A stretch of 64,000 nucleotides of DNA from Fulvivirga lutea (GTDB taxonomy: Bacteria > Bacteroidota > Bacteroidia > Cytophagales > Cyclobacteriaceae), in the NCBI RefSeq assembly GCF_017068455.1, contig NZ_CP070608.1:2213488-2277487 (forward strand). The letters are read 5' to 3'. The notes under the pieces are model-generated. The model searched no databases. It worked only from the letters and a program-made list of their open reading frames with translations, and was not told where the DNA came from. The translations under genes and the position numbers were made by a program. Shown here one piece after another: positions 27,951 through 37,237 of this stretch (the first letter of the stretch is position 1; each line of letters starts with the position of its first letter).

Positions 27951-29699
27951 ATGAAGTTTATCTACACACTACTTGTCGGGCTTATATTTTCACAATTTGT
28001 TGCAGCACAAAGTACGAGTTGGCAGCAACAATATCTTAATGCCAAAGATTTCTATAATAATGGAAAGTACGCTTTGGCGATGGAGGCATTCAAACCTTTA
28101 ATTGAAGGAGAAGAAAACGCTTTTAGCTCATATTCTTCGTTCTATTATGCACTGTCTGCTTATAACAACGGTTACAAGCCGCTCAGCAAGGATATGTTGC
28201 TCCAGATTAAATCGAAGTATCCGAAATGGAGCAGAAATGATGAAGTCAATTATTGGTTGGGTTTAATCTACTTTGAAGAAGAATCATATAATCAAGGTCT
28301 AAATGTTCTTTCAGAGATTGAAGACCCTCAGGTGAAAGAAGATGTGAAAGGTTTAAAATATAACTTCTTTTCAAAAATAGAGACCATTGATGAACTCAAG
28401 TCCCTTTTTAAAGCTAATAAAGAAGACAGGCAGCTCGGCTACTTATTAGCTAAGAGAATTTCTCAGGAAACCCTTGTTAACCAGGATCAGAAGTTATTAC
28501 GAGAGATAATAGAACAATTTGATTTTGACCCTTCTGAATTCAATGCTATTGAAGTAGAAAAAACGGTTTATAAAGATTCATACAAAGTGGCGGTATTACT
28601 GCCTTTCATGACTTCAGATTTAGAGCCGAATCTTAAAAGAAAGGTTAATCAGTTTGTACTGGACTTATATCAGGGCATTAAGCTTGCGGCAGATACTCTC
28701 AAAACAGAAAAAATCAATATTGAATTACATGCTTATGATACAAAAAGAAGCAAGCGTGTAACAAAGGAAATTGTGTCTAAGCCAGAACTAAAGGGTATGG
28801 ACTTGATTATCGGCCCGTTGTTTTCTGAGCCAATAGCCGTAGTTAATGAGTTTGCTTATAAAAATAAGATCAATGTCATCAACCCACTTTCATCTAACTC
28901 GGATGTCATTGGTCAGAACCCTTTTGCGTTTTTATACTTTCCAAGTAACGAAACAGTGGGCCGTTTAAGTGCAGAATTTGTGAGTAAAAATGTAAAACAT
29001 AAACCAGGCATAATTCTCTATGAAGACAACCCTAATGACTCTGCCATGGCATTTGCCTACAAACAGCGCATACTTGCGGATAGCATACAAATCATTAGAA
29101 CGAAAAAAATAAAAAAAGATAATTCCAGATTGATTTTAGATATGCTCTTAATTCCTGATGCCAAGTTGAGAGATGCATCCAGTGAAGAAGCTAAAGAAGA
29201 ATATGAAATTAAACTCGATAGCATAGGTCATATCTTTGTTGCATCTAGTAATGATTTGATCTCCTCTAAAGTGTTGAGTGCTGTAGAAACCAGAGGCGAT
29301 TCCATAGTAGTTATCGGTTCTTCAGAATGGTTGAATCTTCCTGTAATAAAATATGACACTTATTTTAAGTTAGGTTGTATGTTGTACGCCCCAAATTATA
29401 ATCAAGAAGACAGTCCGGAATATCAGGCCTTTCGAACACAATACATTAAGAGACATAAAGAAATTCCTGGTAAGTATGCGGAAATAGGTTATGAGCTAAT
29501 GCAGCTTATGGGTAGGGGATTAGATAAACATGGTAAATATTTTCAGTTAGGCTGGAGAGATGAAGGTTTTGTAAAAGGTCACCTAACGGCTGGTTTTAAC
29601 TACACCAACTCTAACGATAATTTGGTGCTGCCTTTACTTCAGTTTGATGAGGGACAGATAAAAATGATTTTAGCGGATGATGAAAATAGAAAAAAGTAA
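27951..29699 (+). CDS. exported TPR plus type 1 periplasmic-binding fold protein
   Basis: A 582-residue protein with a signal peptide (MKFIYTLLVGLIFSQFVAAQ). Residues 25-200 are TPR-like helices (AKDFYNNGKYALAMEAFKPL, VNYWLGLIYFEEESYNQGLN). From about 205 onward there is a Leu/Ile/Val-binding (type 1 periplasmic binding) fold: KVAVLLPFMTSDLE, GMDLIIGPLFSEPIAVVNEF, NVINPLSSNSDVIGQNPFAF. The order, TPR then binding fold, recalls LpoA, the outer-membrane activator of penicillin-binding protein 1A, but there is no lipobox and the homology is only architectural. No transporter genes adjoin it. It overlaps hemL by 23 bases. Confidence 0.85.
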   Translation: MKFIYTLLVGLIFSQFVAAQSTSWQQQYLNAKDFYNNGKYALAMEAFKPLIEGEENAFSSYSSFYYALSAYNNGYKPLSKDMLLQIKSKYPKWSRNDEVNYWLGLIYFEEESYNQGLNVLSEIEDPQVKEDVKGLKYNFFSKIETIDELKSLFKANKEDRQLGYLLAKRISQETLVNQDQKLLREIIEQFDFDPSEFNAIEVEKTVYKDSYKVAVLLPFMTSDLEPNLKRKVNQFVLDLYQGIKLAADTLKTEKINIELHAYDTKRSKRVTKEIVSKPELKGMDLIIGPLFSEPIAVVNEFAYKNKINVINPLSSNSDVIGQNPFAFLYFPSNETVGRLSAEFVSKNVKHKPGIILYEDNPNDSAMAFAYKQRILADSIQIIRTKKIKKDNSRLILDMLLIPDAKLRDASSEEAKEEYEIKLDSIGHIFVASSNDLISSKVLSAVETRGDSIVVIGSSEWLNLPVIKYDTYFKLGCMLYAPNYNQEDSPEYQAFRTQYIKRHKEIPGKYAEIGYELMQLMGRGLDKHGKYFQLGWRDEGFVKGHLTAGFNYTNSNDNLVLPLLQFDEGQIKMILADDENRKK

Positions 29700-30966
29700 G
29701 TCACTTTTTGAGCGAGCAAATAATTCAATACCAGGTGGAGTAAATTCTCCCGTAAGAGCTTTTAAGGCAGTTGGAGGAGATCCACTTTTTATTAAATCGG
29801 CAAAGGGAGCACACCTTTATGATGAAGATGGGAATAAGTACATTGAGCTGATCAACTCATGGGGACCGATGATTTTGGGTCATGCTAATGAGTTGATTGA
29901 AGAGGCTGTTCAAAAATCATTATCCAATTCATTTTCTTTTGGCGCACCTACAAAGGCAGAGGTAGAAATGGCTGAGTTGATTACTCAAATGGTGCCTTCT
30001 ATTGAAAAAGTGAGAATGGTAAACAGTGGTACCGAGGCTACCATGTCTGCTGTTCGATTGGCCCGTGGATATACAGGAAGAAACAAAATCATCAAATTCG
30101 AAGGTTGTTATCACGGTCATGGAGATTCATTTCTGATTGCAGCTGGTAGTGGAGTTGCTACCATGGGCTCTCCTGATAGCCCTGGAGTTACACAGGGAAC
30201 GGCCAATGATACATTAACAGCGCCATATAATAATCTTGAGTCGGTTGTAAAACTACTGGAGCAAAATAAAGATCAAGTGGCAGCGATTATTTTGGAGCCA
30301 GTGGCCGGTAATATGGGCTGTGTGCTTCCTAAAGAAGGATTTTTAGAGGGTTTAAGAAAACTTTGTGATGAAAACGGCATTGTACTCATTTTCGATGAAG
30401 TAATGACCGGCTTTAGATTAGCAAAAGGAGGAGCACAAGAAGTATTTAATGTAAAGCCTGATATGACTACTTTAGGTAAGATTATAGGTGGCGGCATGCC
30501 CGTAGGTGCATACGGTGGTAAGAAAGAGATCATGGATTTTGTTTCACCATCAGGCCCAGTGTATCAGGCAGGCACTCTTTCCGGGAACCCGATTGCTATG
30601 GCTGCAGGATTAGCCATGCTTAATTACCTAAATGATCACCCAGAGGTATACTCTCAAATTGCCAAGGCGACTGAAGATATTGAAAAAGGGTATCAGGATA
30701 CATTAAAAAAGTTAGGAAAGCCTTATACTATTAATAGAATTGGCTCAATGATTAGCTTATTCTTTACTAATAAAAAGGTGACCAACTTTGAAGAGGCTAA
30801 GTCTTGCGATACTCAATTATTTGGAAAGTATTTTAGACAGATGCTTAATAACGGAATATACCTGGCACCATCCCAGTTCGAAACATTGTTTATATCAACT
30901 TCAATTACGGCTGATATTGTAGGTCAAATTGTATCGGCAAACGAACGTTCTCTTAAAGTAGTCTAA
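29677..30966 (+). CDS. hemL: glutamate-1-semialdehyde 2,1-aminomutase
   Basis: HemL makes 5-aminolevulinate, the haem precursor, from glutamate-1-semialdehyde with PLP. The 429-residue protein shows the family pattern: SIPGGVNSPVRAFKAVGG near the start, RMVNSGTEATMSAVRLARGY near 110, the EGCYHGHGDSFL segment near 142, DEVMTGFRLAKGG near 240 and the PLP lysine in TLGKIIGGGMPVGAYGG near 266. It begins at ATG 29677 or 29680 inside the end of the preceding gene, so translation is probably coupled. Its stop overlaps that of the convergent DUF3667 gene in a shared CTAA. Confidence 0.97.
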   Translation: MMKIEKSKSLFERANNSIPGGVNSPVRAFKAVGGDPLFIKSAKGAHLYDEDGNKYIELINSWGPMILGHANELIEEAVQKSLSNSFSFGAPTKAEVEMAELITQMVPSIEKVRMVNSGTEATMSAVRLARGYTGRNKIIKFEGCYHGHGDSFLIAAGSGVATMGSPDSPGVTQGTANDTLTAPYNNLESVVKLLEQNKDQVAAIILEPVAGNMGCVLPKEGFLEGLRKLCDENGIVLIFDEVMTGFRLAKGGAQEVFNVKPDMTTLGKIIGGGMPVGAYGGKKEIMDFVSPSGPVYQAGTLSGNPIAMAAGLAMLNYLNDHPEVYSQIAKATEDIEKGYQDTLKKLGKPYTINRIGSMISLFFTNKKVTNFEEAKSCDTQLFGKYFRQMLNNGIYLAPSQFETLFISTSITADIVGQIVSANERSLKVV

Positions 30967-32093
30967 TAGATCAAAAGAGAAATAACCATTTCGGCAACGA
31001 AGAAGAAGATGATAAAAACAAAGTAAATAACCCCGGTCATCCAAAACTTAAATATAGTTTTGGGCCATTTCTGCATATACACTCGTTTAAAGGAAATTAG
31101 GGCATAGAGTGTTACCACTATAAAGCTTAGTGCAAATGGTAAAACCCTGTAGTCTTCGTTTTCAATAATCATAAAAATAAGAATAAGACTTAGGCCATAG
31201 AAAAAATACGCAAAGGTATGTAGGTGCAAAGCGTGAATGATATGCTTTATGTATAACTGACCTTTTTGCCTGATATAAAGTATTTTTAAAATCAGGGCGA
31301 ACAATGGAATTAAAATCAACATCATTAAAGGCAAGTTTTTTAAGATAAAGCCAGCCACTACTTCCTGATCCGACCTTACTACCCGAATTGACTGCCTTGC
31401 AATAAGTTCTTCCCAAAATGTTAATTCTTGGAGCTTTAATGAATCAAATAGCTGGTTATTACTTACATCTTTATTGTACTTATACTTGTCAATGAGGTCG
31501 AAATCCATTCGATCCAGAATAAACTCATCATTGCCACTTTCAATTTTTATTAAACTTTTTCCAGAACTCTTCTTTTTACCTTTTGATGTAGCATCTTCCT
31601 TTTGGTTCTTGATTGTGTCAGCAGAACCAGTATTTTTTTTGTAATTCTCTGTATTTCTGAGCCTCTCGAGTGAATCAGGTGTTAAGCCCAGTTTTGCCAG
31701 CTCCAAGCTGTCAGATGAGGATATCTCTTTCTTTGTGTTGGTCTCAATTACGGCCTTATCTTCATCCATTATAATATTCTGACCTACTTGAGAAACAATG
31801 AAAAAATAAAAAATACTGATAATCAGGTATAATCTTACCGGGTGAGCATAGCTCACCCTTTTGCCCTCAATATATTTATTGGTAAGCCAGCCCGGTTTAA
31901 TTAAAAAGGGTTTAATAGATTTAGCAAAGCGCGAATCAATTGCCAGATAGGTATTAAAGAAATCGCCTAGCAATGTTCTGAAGGACACATTGCTATCGTT
32001 GTTTTCTTGCCCACATTTTGGACAATAGTTGTAGATGCTGTCAAGGCTAGCTCCACAATTCAGGCAGTTATTCGTTTTTCTCCTAATCTTCAT
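30963..32093 (-). CDS. DUF3667 membrane protein with N-terminal zinc ribbon
   Basis: A 376-residue protein. The N-terminus carries a four-cysteine zinc ribbon (CLNC and CPKC, residues 10-13 and 24-27). A helical region (FRTLLGDFFNTYLAIDSRFA) then leads into LIKPGWLTNKYIEGKRVSYA, the DUF3667 signature. The first membrane segment is near residue 88 and four more follow in the C-terminal third. The middle (about 120-220) is charged and probably exposed. DUF3667 proteins are frequent in Bacteroidota and uncharacterised. It stands alone on its strand. Confidence 0.85.
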   Translation of the reverse strand: MKIRRKTNNCLNCGASLDSIYNYCPKCGQENNDSNVSFRTLLGDFFNTYLAIDSRFAKSIKPFLIKPGWLTNKYIEGKRVSYAHPVRLYLIISIFYFFIVSQVGQNIIMDEDKAVIETNTKKEISSSDSLELAKLGLTPDSLERLRNTENYKKNTGSADTIKNQKEDATSKGKKKSSGKSLIKIESGNDEFILDRMDFDLIDKYKYNKDVSNNQLFDSLKLQELTFWEELIARQSIRVVRSDQEVVAGFILKNLPLMMLILIPLFALILKILYIRQKGQLYIKHIIHALHLHTFAYFFYGLSLILIFMIIENEDYRVLPFALSFIVVTLYALISFKRVYMQKWPKTIFKFWMTGVIYFVFIIFFFVAEMVISLLIY

Positions 32094-32293
32094 TTGATGT
32101 GGTGAACCAAAAGAATGAATGTTTTCGGTGACCTAATCTGTGAATTAAGCATTAATCCTTGAATTATACACTTATAAATGATCTAAATGATGAAATTATG
32201 GCATCTTTAGTACATGAAATATTGTTGTAATGCAATTTTTATTATTTTTATACTTTAGAACGTTACAATCTAAGTTTCTTGGATTGCATTTTT

Positions 32294-32301
32294 TAAATTT
32301 G
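32294..32301 (+). promoter_or_regulatory. candidate -7 box of the outer-membrane-like protein gene
   Basis: TAAATTTG matches TAnnTTTG and ends five bases before the GTG start at 32307, again giving an almost leaderless transcript. There is no convincing TTG 19-21 bases upstream. Confidence 0.35.
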
Positions 32302-32306
32302 AGGCC

Positions 32307-33341
32307 GTGAAGTATCAACACTATTTTTTAATCATTTGCCTGTTTTGTTTCAGCAATGCGCTTGCTCAGAGTAGGGCTGACAAAAATCCAGTTACATACG
32401 AGGAGTTATATGATGAGCCTTATGCTATAAATAAACTATTCGTACAGTTTCAACCACTTTATGGTGAGTTATTTGTAACCAACGTAAATGCCGGGTTTGG
32501 GCTTGAGGTTTCTTATTATATGGCAGATAAGATGGACTTTAGAGTTCATGCTCGTAAAACGTATACTCAGAAATTTGATCTTACCAGAGATATTGCTGAC
32601 AAAAACAGTAATGTAGATAACCAACCCAATGTATTTAATTACTTTGAATTAGGGGCTACTTACCATGTTAAGGACTTTGACGAGAGCTCAAGCACCAAAA
32701 TGTTTTTATACAGAAAAAGCTACAAGGGAGATAAGTGGGCTGCACGTGTTCCTCTAAATGTTGAAATACCATGTAAAGTGAGGAAAATCTATGGTGCACG
32801 CTTAGGTGGATTATACTTTGATACCGCAGTAGATATTGGACGTGCACTGGAGGCACAAGATCTTACAACAGATGTTTTAGTAGCAGAAGATGGTGCAGTT
32901 TTACCAAGTACTATAACAGATGAAAACGGACTCGAGCAGGATATTTCGGTTTTTAGTAACATGGCTGTAGGCGGAGTGTATGTTGGTGGGTCCATGACCT
33001 GGATTAAAAACGTAGCTGTAGATTTTGACAACAAGTATCAGGAGGGAGTTGACGATTTAATTTTCACAGCTTTCCTTGACATTATTGTTGCTCCCGCTTT
33101 AAGTGTAGATGATATCATTTACAATGGAGTTACATATTCTTCAGAAGAATTAGAAACCAGTATTATTGGTTTCAGATTAGGAATGGATGGGAAATTTAAC
33201 AGAACACTTTCCTGGGGTTATGGTGGTGAGGTTGGTATGAGACCAGGTTTGAAAGGAAGAGGTTTCTATGCGTTGGTAAAAATAAGTTTCCCGATATACA
33301 GTACTAACCTTGATTACAAGGTGGAAGCGTTTGGTAAGTAA
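32307..33341 (+). CDS. exported outer-membrane beta-barrel-like protein
   Basis: A 344-residue protein opening with GTG, which gives a good signal peptide (MKYQHYFLIICLFCFSNALA then Q). Alternating-strand segments (FVQFQPLYGELFVTNVNAGF, GLEVSYYMADKMDFRVHARK) and a C-terminus FYALVKISFPIYSTNLDYKVE are typical of small outer-membrane barrels. I do not recognise a named family. It ends 26 bases before a clear terminator and appears to be a single-gene unit. Function unknown. Confidence 0.75.
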   Translation: MKYQHYFLIICLFCFSNALAQSRADKNPVTYEELYDEPYAINKLFVQFQPLYGELFVTNVNAGFGLEVSYYMADKMDFRVHARKTYTQKFDLTRDIADKNSNVDNQPNVFNYFELGATYHVKDFDESSSTKMFLYRKSYKGDKWAARVPLNVEIPCKVRKIYGARLGGLYFDTAVDIGRALEAQDLTTDVLVAEDGAVLPSTITDENGLEQDISVFSNMAVGGVYVGGSMTWIKNVAVDFDNKYQEGVDDLIFTAFLDIIVAPALSVDDIIYNGVTYSSEELETSIIGFRLGMDGKFNRTLSWGYGGEVGMRPGLKGRGFYALVKISFPIYSTNLDYKVEAFGK

Positions 33342-33367
33342 TCAATTTAGTTAAAGAAATTAATAAG

Positions 33368-33394
33368 AGGCTAACATAGATGTTAGCCTTTTTT
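33368..33394 (+). terminator. intrinsic terminator after the barrel-like gene
   Basis: aggctaaca (33368-33376) pairs with tgttagcct (33381-33389) around a taga loop. It is followed directly by a T-run to 33394 and more T after one A. It is a textbook rho-independent terminator and overlaps the candidate -7 region of hutI. Confidence 0.88.
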
Positions 33395-33401
33395 ATTTTT
33401 G
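33394..33401 (+). promoter_or_regulatory. candidate -7 box of hutI
   Basis: TATTTTTG matches TAnnTTTG and ends four bases before ATG 33406 (and ten before ATG 33412). It lies in the T-run of the preceding terminator, so the match may be due to composition alone. Confidence 0.25.
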
Positions 33402-33405
33402 TTCT

Positions 33406-34635
33406 ATGGATATGCTCATAAAGAATATAAAAGGACTGGTTCAGGTAAGAGAAGATAAGCCAAAATGGATAGCAGGGGCAGATATGGCTCAATTACCAGT
33501 AATCGAAAATTCCTTCTTGCTGGTTAAAGATGGACTTATTGCCGATTACGGTTCTATGGACAATCTTCCTGATTATTCTGCGGATAATGTAATTGATGCA
33601 AGTGGTAAGTTTGTCTTTCCTTCTTTTGTAGATTCCCACACGCATCTTGTTTTTGCTGCTACCAGAGAGGAGGAGTTTGTTTATAAAATAAAAGGTATGT
33701 CCTATGAAGAAATAGCAGCCAAAGGTGGCGGCATACTTAACTCAGCACGCAAGCTTCAAAATACATCTGAAGATGAATTATTTGAGAGAACTTTGGTGAG
33801 GGCTAATGAAATTATATCCTACGGTACAGGTGCTGTTGAAATAAAGAGCGGTTATGGTCTTACTACTAAAGATGAACTTAAGATGCTGCGTGTAGCGAAG
33901 AGGATTGGTGAAGAAACTCCTTTGACTGTTAAAACCACTTTTCTTGGAGCTCATGCCGTACCAAAGGAAACTACGAAAGAAAAATATCTCGATTCAGTTA
34001 TCAATGAGATGATACCTGCCGTGGCAGAGGAGAAATTAGCCGATTACATTGATGCCTTTTGCGAGAAAGGATTTTTCTCGCCAGAAGAAACAGAAAAAGT
34101 AATGGAGGCTGGCAAGAAATACGGACTCAAACCAAAAATACATGCCAACCAATTGAGTATTAGTGGAGGTGTTCAGGTGGGCGTAAAAACCAAGGCCATA
34201 AGTGTTGATCATTTGGAGGCAATGGATCAGCAAGCTATTGATGTATTAAAAGGCACTGATGTTATGCCTACTTTATTACCAGGGGCGGCATTTTATTTGG
34301 GCACTACTTATCCGCCTGCAAGAGATATGTTAAATGCTGGTTTGCCATTGGCACTAGCTACAGATTACAATCCTGGCAGTGCACCATGCGGTAAAATGCA
34401 GTTCATGTTGTCTTTAGCATGTATAAGAATGAAGATGACCCCAGAGGAAGCTATTAATGCAGCCACTATAAATACAGCCTATGCTATGGAAGTAGGAGAT
34501 ACTCACGGAACCATAACGAAGGGCAAGCCAGCTAATCTCTTTATAACTAAAGAAATTCCATCCTATGCTTTCATTCCATACTCATTTGGGAGTGATGTTG
34601 TGGAAACAGTAATCTTAAATGGTAAGCTTGTTTAA
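33406..34635 (+). CDS. hutI: imidazolonepropionase
   Basis: HutI hydrolyses 4-imidazolone-5-propionate to N-formimino-glutamate, the third step of histidine breakdown. The 409-residue protein has the amidohydrolase metal motif VDSHTHLVFAATREEEF near residue 72, then GMSYEEIAAKGGGILNSARK, the GAVEIKSGYGLTTKDELKML segment near 142, HANQLSISGGVQVGV near 247 and ATDYNPGSAPC near 320. ATG 33412 is an equally plausible start. No other hut gene is in the window. The permease that follows is 61 bases away. Confidence 0.96.
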   Translation: MDMLIKNIKGLVQVREDKPKWIAGADMAQLPVIENSFLLVKDGLIADYGSMDNLPDYSADNVIDASGKFVFPSFVDSHTHLVFAATREEEFVYKIKGMSYEEIAAKGGGILNSARKLQNTSEDELFERTLVRANEIISYGTGAVEIKSGYGLTTKDELKMLRVAKRIGEETPLTVKTTFLGAHAVPKETTKEKYLDSVINEMIPAVAEEKLADYIDAFCEKGFFSPEETEKVMEAGKKYGLKPKIHANQLSISGGVQVGVKTKAISVDHLEAMDQQAIDVLKGTDVMPTLLPGAAFYLGTTYPPARDMLNAGLPLALATDYNPGSAPCGKMQFMLSLACIRMKMTPEEAINAATINTAYAMEVGDTHGTITKGKPANLFITKEIPSYAFIPYSFGSDVVETVILNGKLV

Positions 34636-34696
34636 TTAAAGTATACAATAATGGTTTAAGTCTTTAAACCAATTAATATTTGCTAGCTTTAGTAGT

Positions 34697-36481
34697 ATGA
34701 CTTATGACATTATCATAACCATATTAGTTATCTCGCTCACCATCTTCCTCTTTGTTAAAGAGTACTTTTCAATAGATCTGGTAGCGTTAAGTGCCATAGT
34801 TATTCTGGTTTCTACAGGGGTAATTACTGTGGAGGACGGACTAAATGGCTTTTCAAATGAAGCCACGTTAACCGTAATGGCAATGTTTATTTTAAGCCAT
34901 GCGTTGGTTAAAACTAAGGTTATAGAATACCTGGCACCTATGGTTGTTGGGCTTTTAAAGAAAGGTTATATCGCATCGGTTTCTAGTTTAGCCTTTTTTA
35001 TTGGGGGTACTTCTGCCTTTGTAAACAATACACCTATAGTTGCCACATTTATTCCTGTAGTTACTAATGCCTCAAGAAAAATCAGTGAGTCACCATCAAG
35101 GTATTTAATGGTATTATCTTATGTATCAATTTTTGGTGGTTGTTGCACACTTATTGGAACTAGTACTAATCTATTAGTGAGTGGAATGGCCGTACAGGAA
35201 GGCCATGAAGCATTTACTTTATTTCAAATGGCTCCACTAGGCATAATATTATTAGTAGCGGGGTCTATTTATTTAATACTTGTAGGTAAAAAAATTCTGC
35301 CTGATAGAATTTCAAGAGATTATCTGCATGAACAAGAAGGCGCGAAGGCATTCTTAGCTGAAGTAAAGATGACAGCAAAATCAGAAGAAGAAAAAAAATC
35401 CGTGGAGAGTCTTTTTAATTCTGATGGCATTGAAGTGAGAGCATTGAAGCAAGCCGGTGGATCAAAAAGCAAAGTAAAACCAGATCATCAAATTGCCAGT
35501 GATGATGTGTTTATTATAGAAGGAGACTTTAAAAAAATACATCAGCTTGTAAAAAACGATTTTTTAAAAATATCTGACTCTTTCGAGGATAGTGAATTCC
35601 CTGACGAACAGACAAGGCTGATGGAAATTGTATTGCTGCCCAATTCGGAATTGATCGGTAAAAGGTTGTCTAAAGTAAACTTTTTAAAACGCTACAACTC
35701 TTCCATAATCGCAATTCGTCATAGGGGTAAACGGAAGTTTGAGGACCTGAAAAATATTAAACTAAAATCAGGTGATGTACTAGTATTGCTCACCAATGAT
35801 AAAGGCCATGAATTGATCCAAGCCGATCAGGAGTTTGAAAATGCTCCTTTCATATCATTGAGAGAGCAGATAGTAGAAAAAATAAATAAAGGGAAATTGC
35901 TGTTAGTGTCGGCAGTTATCGCATCTGTCATCATACTGGCATCCTTCGGTATTCTGCCAATTGTTATTGCAGCACTCGGTGGTGTAGTTGTACTTAACTT
36001 GTTAGGTGTAATTACCATGACAGACGCCTACCGATCAATCGATTGGAAAGTAATTTTTATGCTGGCTGGTTCGCTATGTCTTGGTAAGGCTATGATAAGC
36101 AGCGGGTTAGCAGACTTGTTAGGGGATGGATTAATTACTTTACTAAGTGTTTATAGTGGGCCGGTAATTATGGTTTCTATGTTTTATCTCTTAACATCTT
36201 TATTAACTGAAACAATGAGCAATCATGCTTCTGCTGCTTTAATGGTGCCGATAGCAATATCAGTGGCGAGTACTTTGGATGTTAGCCCAACTCCATTGTT
36301 ACTTACAATAGCTTTTGCTGGTAGCGCTAGTTTTATGACTCCAATTGGTTATCAAACTAATACCATGATTTACAGTGCTGGTAATTATAAATTCTCAGAT
36401 TTTATTAGAGTAGGAGGTGGGCTAAACTTATTATTCTGGATACTTTCTAGTCTTCTGATTCCTTTAATTTATTCTTTTTAA
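34697..36481 (+). CDS. SLC13 family permease with TrkA-C domains
   Basis: A 594-residue transporter of the SLC13/DASS (CitT-like) type: about 12 membrane segments, with two hairpin signatures, FVNNTPIVATFIPVV near 108 and SNHASAALMVPIAISV near 510. Between the halves are two cytosolic TrkA-C (RCK_C) domains at about residues 220-285 and 300-375 (RLMEIVLLPNSELIGKRLSK, GDVLVLLTN). Members carry dicarboxylates, sulfate or similar anions with sodium; the substrate here cannot be fixed. The last 35 bases overlap the convergent DUF202 gene. Confidence 0.9.
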   Translation: MTYDIIITILVISLTIFLFVKEYFSIDLVALSAIVILVSTGVITVEDGLNGFSNEATLTVMAMFILSHALVKTKVIEYLAPMVVGLLKKGYIASVSSLAFFIGGTSAFVNNTPIVATFIPVVTNASRKISESPSRYLMVLSYVSIFGGCCTLIGTSTNLLVSGMAVQEGHEAFTLFQMAPLGIILLVAGSIYLILVGKKILPDRISRDYLHEQEGAKAFLAEVKMTAKSEEEKKSVESLFNSDGIEVRALKQAGGSKSKVKPDHQIASDDVFIIEGDFKKIHQLVKNDFLKISDSFEDSEFPDEQTRLMEIVLLPNSELIGKRLSKVNFLKRYNSSIIAIRHRGKRKFEDLKNIKLKSGDVLVLLTNDKGHELIQADQEFENAPFISLREQIVEKINKGKLLLVSAVIASVIILASFGILPIVIAALGGVVVLNLLGVITMTDAYRSIDWKVIFMLAGSLCLGKAMISSGLADLLGDGLITLLSVYSGPVIMVSMFYLLTSLLTETMSNHASAALMVPIAISVASTLDVSPTPLLLTIAFAGSASFMTPIGYQTNTMIYSAGNYKFSDFIRVGGGLNLLFWILSSLLIPLIYSF

Positions 36482-36800
36482 GTTCCTTCAGCATTTTTTC
36501 TTCATCCAGCAAATCATAGAACTTGTTCAATTTTTTTTGTAATAGCTGATATCTTACAATGCCAAAAACAAAAAAGAAGGCACTAATTCCAAATAGTACA
36601 GTTCCAAGCCAGGTAATTGATTCAAAATTCTTCAGCTTAAGGATGGCTATACCTGCTAGTGATAAGTAAATCCCAGCTCTTATGTAGGCGAAAAATGTTC
36701 TTTCGTTGGCCAAAGTAGTGCGCTCCAGAGCTAGAAAATCTCTTAAAATAATCTTCTCCTTGATACTGTAGTTGCTTGTAAATCTTTTGAATTTCCTCAT
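36447..36800 (-). CDS. DUF202 family membrane protein
   Basis: A 117-residue protein with the DUF202 signature RDFLALERTTLANERTFFAY at about residues 21-40. Two membrane segments follow (about 43-58 and 66-86), with a charged C-terminal tail rich in Lys and Glu. DUF202 (YidH-like) proteins are small membrane proteins of unknown role, related to the VTC-associated domain in fungi. It lies 20 bases downstream of osmC on the same strand and probably is co-transcribed. Its 3' end overlaps the convergent permease by 35 bases. Confidence 0.88.
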   Translation of the reverse strand: MRKFKRFTSNYSIKEKIILRDFLALERTTLANERTFFAYIRAGIYLSLAGIAILKLKNFESITWLGTVLFGISAFFFVFGIVRYQLLQKKLNKFYDLLDEEKMLKELKKNKLKESED

Positions 36801-36820
36801 AACTATAACTTTCTTTTAAG

Positions 36821-37222
36821 TTACGGTCTTTCAATAGCGCAGTCAAATGTTACATTAGCCTTTAGTGAATTGCCCACAGAGCAATAGTTTTCTAAACCGA
36901 GTTTAGTTACTTTTTCCAATTCCTCCACAGTAGCATCGGGTGATACCAGAATGAATTTCAAATGAATATCTGTAAAGCCTTTTGGTGTTTCGTTTCTTCG
37001 GGTACCCTCGGCCTCAATTCGTAAATCGACTAATTTCTTACGCCTCTTCTGAATCATTAAAGCAACTTCTACAGCCACACAGCCTGATAAAGCGCTAAGC
37101 ACTAATTGCATTGGCGACATGTCAGTTTTCCCTTTGTCCTTCATGTCAATTTTAACTTTTTGGCCTTCTTCTGTACTAGAGGTATATTCGTAATCGCTGT
37201 TATATGTAGTTGTAATTTTCAT
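36821..37222 (-). CDS. OsmC family protein
   Basis: A 133-residue protein of the OsmC/Ohr family. It carries MSPMQLVLSALSGCVAVEVALM near residue 35, whose single Cys is the conserved peroxidatic one, and a C-terminal half with GLENYCSVGNSLKANVTFDC holding the second Cys. Classic members reduce organic hydroperoxides; the YhfA-like subgroup, which this resembles, is less defined. It starts 15 bases from the divergent apt start. Confidence 0.92.
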   Translation of the reverse strand: MKITTTYNSDYEYTSSTEEGQKVKIDMKDKGKTDMSPMQLVLSALSGCVAVEVALMIQKRRKKLVDLRIEAEGTRRNETPKGFTDIHLKFILVSPDATVEELEKVTKLGLENYCSVGNSLKANVTFDCAIERP

Positions 37223-37237
37223 TTTACTTATTCGGTT

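Noticed and set aside
36637-36846. 69-codon minus-strand frame between osmC and DUF202
   Set aside because: It is a shifted-frame shadow of the DUF202 gene with no matching motif.
37106-37237. N-terminal extension of apt from ATG 37106
   Set aside because: It is antisense to osmC and lies outside the Apt homology; the length without it is normal.
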